The notes under the pieces are model-generated. The model had not been told where the DNA came from, ran no database searches, and was given only the letters and a program-made list of their open reading frames with translations. A program made the translations under genes and the position numbers. Of a stretch of DNA of 6,331 nucleotides, positions 6,054 to 6,331 are shown one piece after another (position 1 is the stretch's first letter; the number at the start of each line of letters is the position of its first letter). The DNA is from an uncultured beta proteobacterium (GTDB lineage: Bacteria; Pseudomonadota; Gammaproteobacteria; Burkholderiales; Burkholderiaceae_B): positions 1-6,331 of the forward strand of contig CAIYWO010000496.1 in assembly GCA_903929925.1 (NCBI GenBank), given 5' to 3'.

Positions 6054-6331
6054 TCAAACCTTTTTGCGAGGCGGCAAGCCGGTATGCTGCGTCAACACGC
6101 GGCCCGGCTTTACCGAACGCCGCACAGGTGCAGCTTCTGTACTATTTTTTCGTCGCGTGCTGACGTAGCTACCATCTGTGCGTGGCTGATGAAAGGGAAT
6201 GAGATGTTTTTTCCCGTTCCCGATTAGATCTGCACGACCCACTGCTTTTAGTGCCTCGCGCAAGAGAGGCCAGTTGTTCGCATCGTGATAGCGCAAAAAT
6301 GCTTTATGTAACCGGCGCCGGCGATCACCGC
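6054..6331 (-). CDS. ygiQ: YgiQ family radical SAM protein, C-terminal fragment, 5'-truncated by window edge
   Basis: The frame is open from the window end to a TGA at 6056-6054, giving 91 residues of the C-terminus. The TTG at 6296 is an internal leucine, not a start. The readable sequence (RRLHKAFLRYHDANNWPLLR, then EALKAVGRADLIGNGKKHLI, then RRKNSTEA and a PGRVLTQHTGLPPR tail) matches the C-terminal domain of YgiQ/UPF0313 proteins as found in Burkholderiales. The radical SAM core with its CxxxCxxC motif would lie outside the window. YgiQ is a large (about 700 residues) cytoplasmic iron-sulfur protein whose reaction is not well established. It is convergent with the dehydratase with 4 bp between stop codons and is probably functionally unrelated. 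Confidence 0.85.
   Translation of the reverse strand, partial: GDRRRRLHKAFLRYHDANNWPLLREALKAVGRADLIGNGKKHLIPFHQPRTDGSYVSTRRKNSTEAAPVRRSVKPGRVLTQHTGLPPRKKV
6076..6110 (+). terminator. Strong hairpin 27 bp after the dehydratase stop, inside the ygiQ 3' end
   Basis: AAGCCGG at 6076-6082 pairs with CCGGCTT at 6104-6110. After a 3-nt bulge (TAT), GCTGCGT at 6086-6092 pairs with ACGCGGC at 6097-6103 (one G-U pair), closing on a 4-nt CAAC loop. Downstream there is only a short TTT run, so a full intrinsic terminator is doubtful. It may stop dehydratase transcripts before they run antisense into ygiQ. It also encodes conserved YgiQ residues (KPGRVLTQHTGL), so the pairing could be partly accidental. 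Confidence 0.4.

Noticed and set aside
6054..6296. A separate 80-residue small protein starting with TTG at 6296
   Set aside because: The frame continues upstream to the window edge with residues that fit YgiQ (RRLHKAF), so it is a truncated larger gene.
6312..6321. Perfect 10-bp palindrome CCGGCGCCGG near the window end
   Set aside because: It falls within ygiQ codons for an arginine run (CGG and CGC codons), which accounts for the GC-rich symmetry.

Overview
The window looks like chromosome from a betaproteobacterium, most likely Burkholderiales (Alcaligenaceae or Comamonadaceae type). The clues are a Bug-type (TctC) solute-binding protein, a TRAP transporter next to a pentonate-type IlvD/EDD dehydratase, a YgiQ C-terminus of the Burkholderiales style, and roughly balanced base composition. 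This assignment is inference from protein resemblance recalled without a search.

Layout, left to right. (1) 1-684, plus: the C-terminal two thirds of a Bug-family periplasmic binding protein of the tripartite tricarboxylate transporter (TTT) type, cut by the window start. (2) 687-1139, minus, convergent with it at a 2-bp gap: a small membrane-anchored coiled-coil protein built from 11-residue (hendecad) repeats, with near-identical 33-bp DNA repeats. (3) 1140-1253: a short spacer with two inverted repeats, one covering the start codons of the coiled-coil gene and one a perfect 12-bp palindrome. (4) 1254-4082, minus: a complete TRAP transporter operon in the order dctP-dctQ-dctM. A terminator-like hairpin lies between dctP and dctQ, and dctQ and dctM overlap by 4 bp. 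(5) 4083-4306: a 224-bp divergent control region. (6) 4307-6049, plus: a complete [2Fe-2S] sugar-acid dehydratase closest to L-arabinonate/D-xylonate dehydratases. (7) 6054-6331, minus: the C-terminal end of YgiQ, a radical SAM protein, convergent with the dehydratase and cut by the window end.

The central functional unit is the TRAP operon plus the divergent dehydratase. DctP would capture a sugar acid in the periplasm, DctQM would import it with sodium, and the dehydratase would convert it to a 2-keto-3-deoxy sugar acid. Later pathway enzymes and a regulator are not in the window. The Bug protein is probably separate. The least ordinary element is the small hendecad coiled-coil gene with hairpins around its start. 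No RNA gene, CRISPR array, insertion sequence or phage element was seen, and I see no convincing new multi-gene system. No gene-free stretch exceeds 300 bp.
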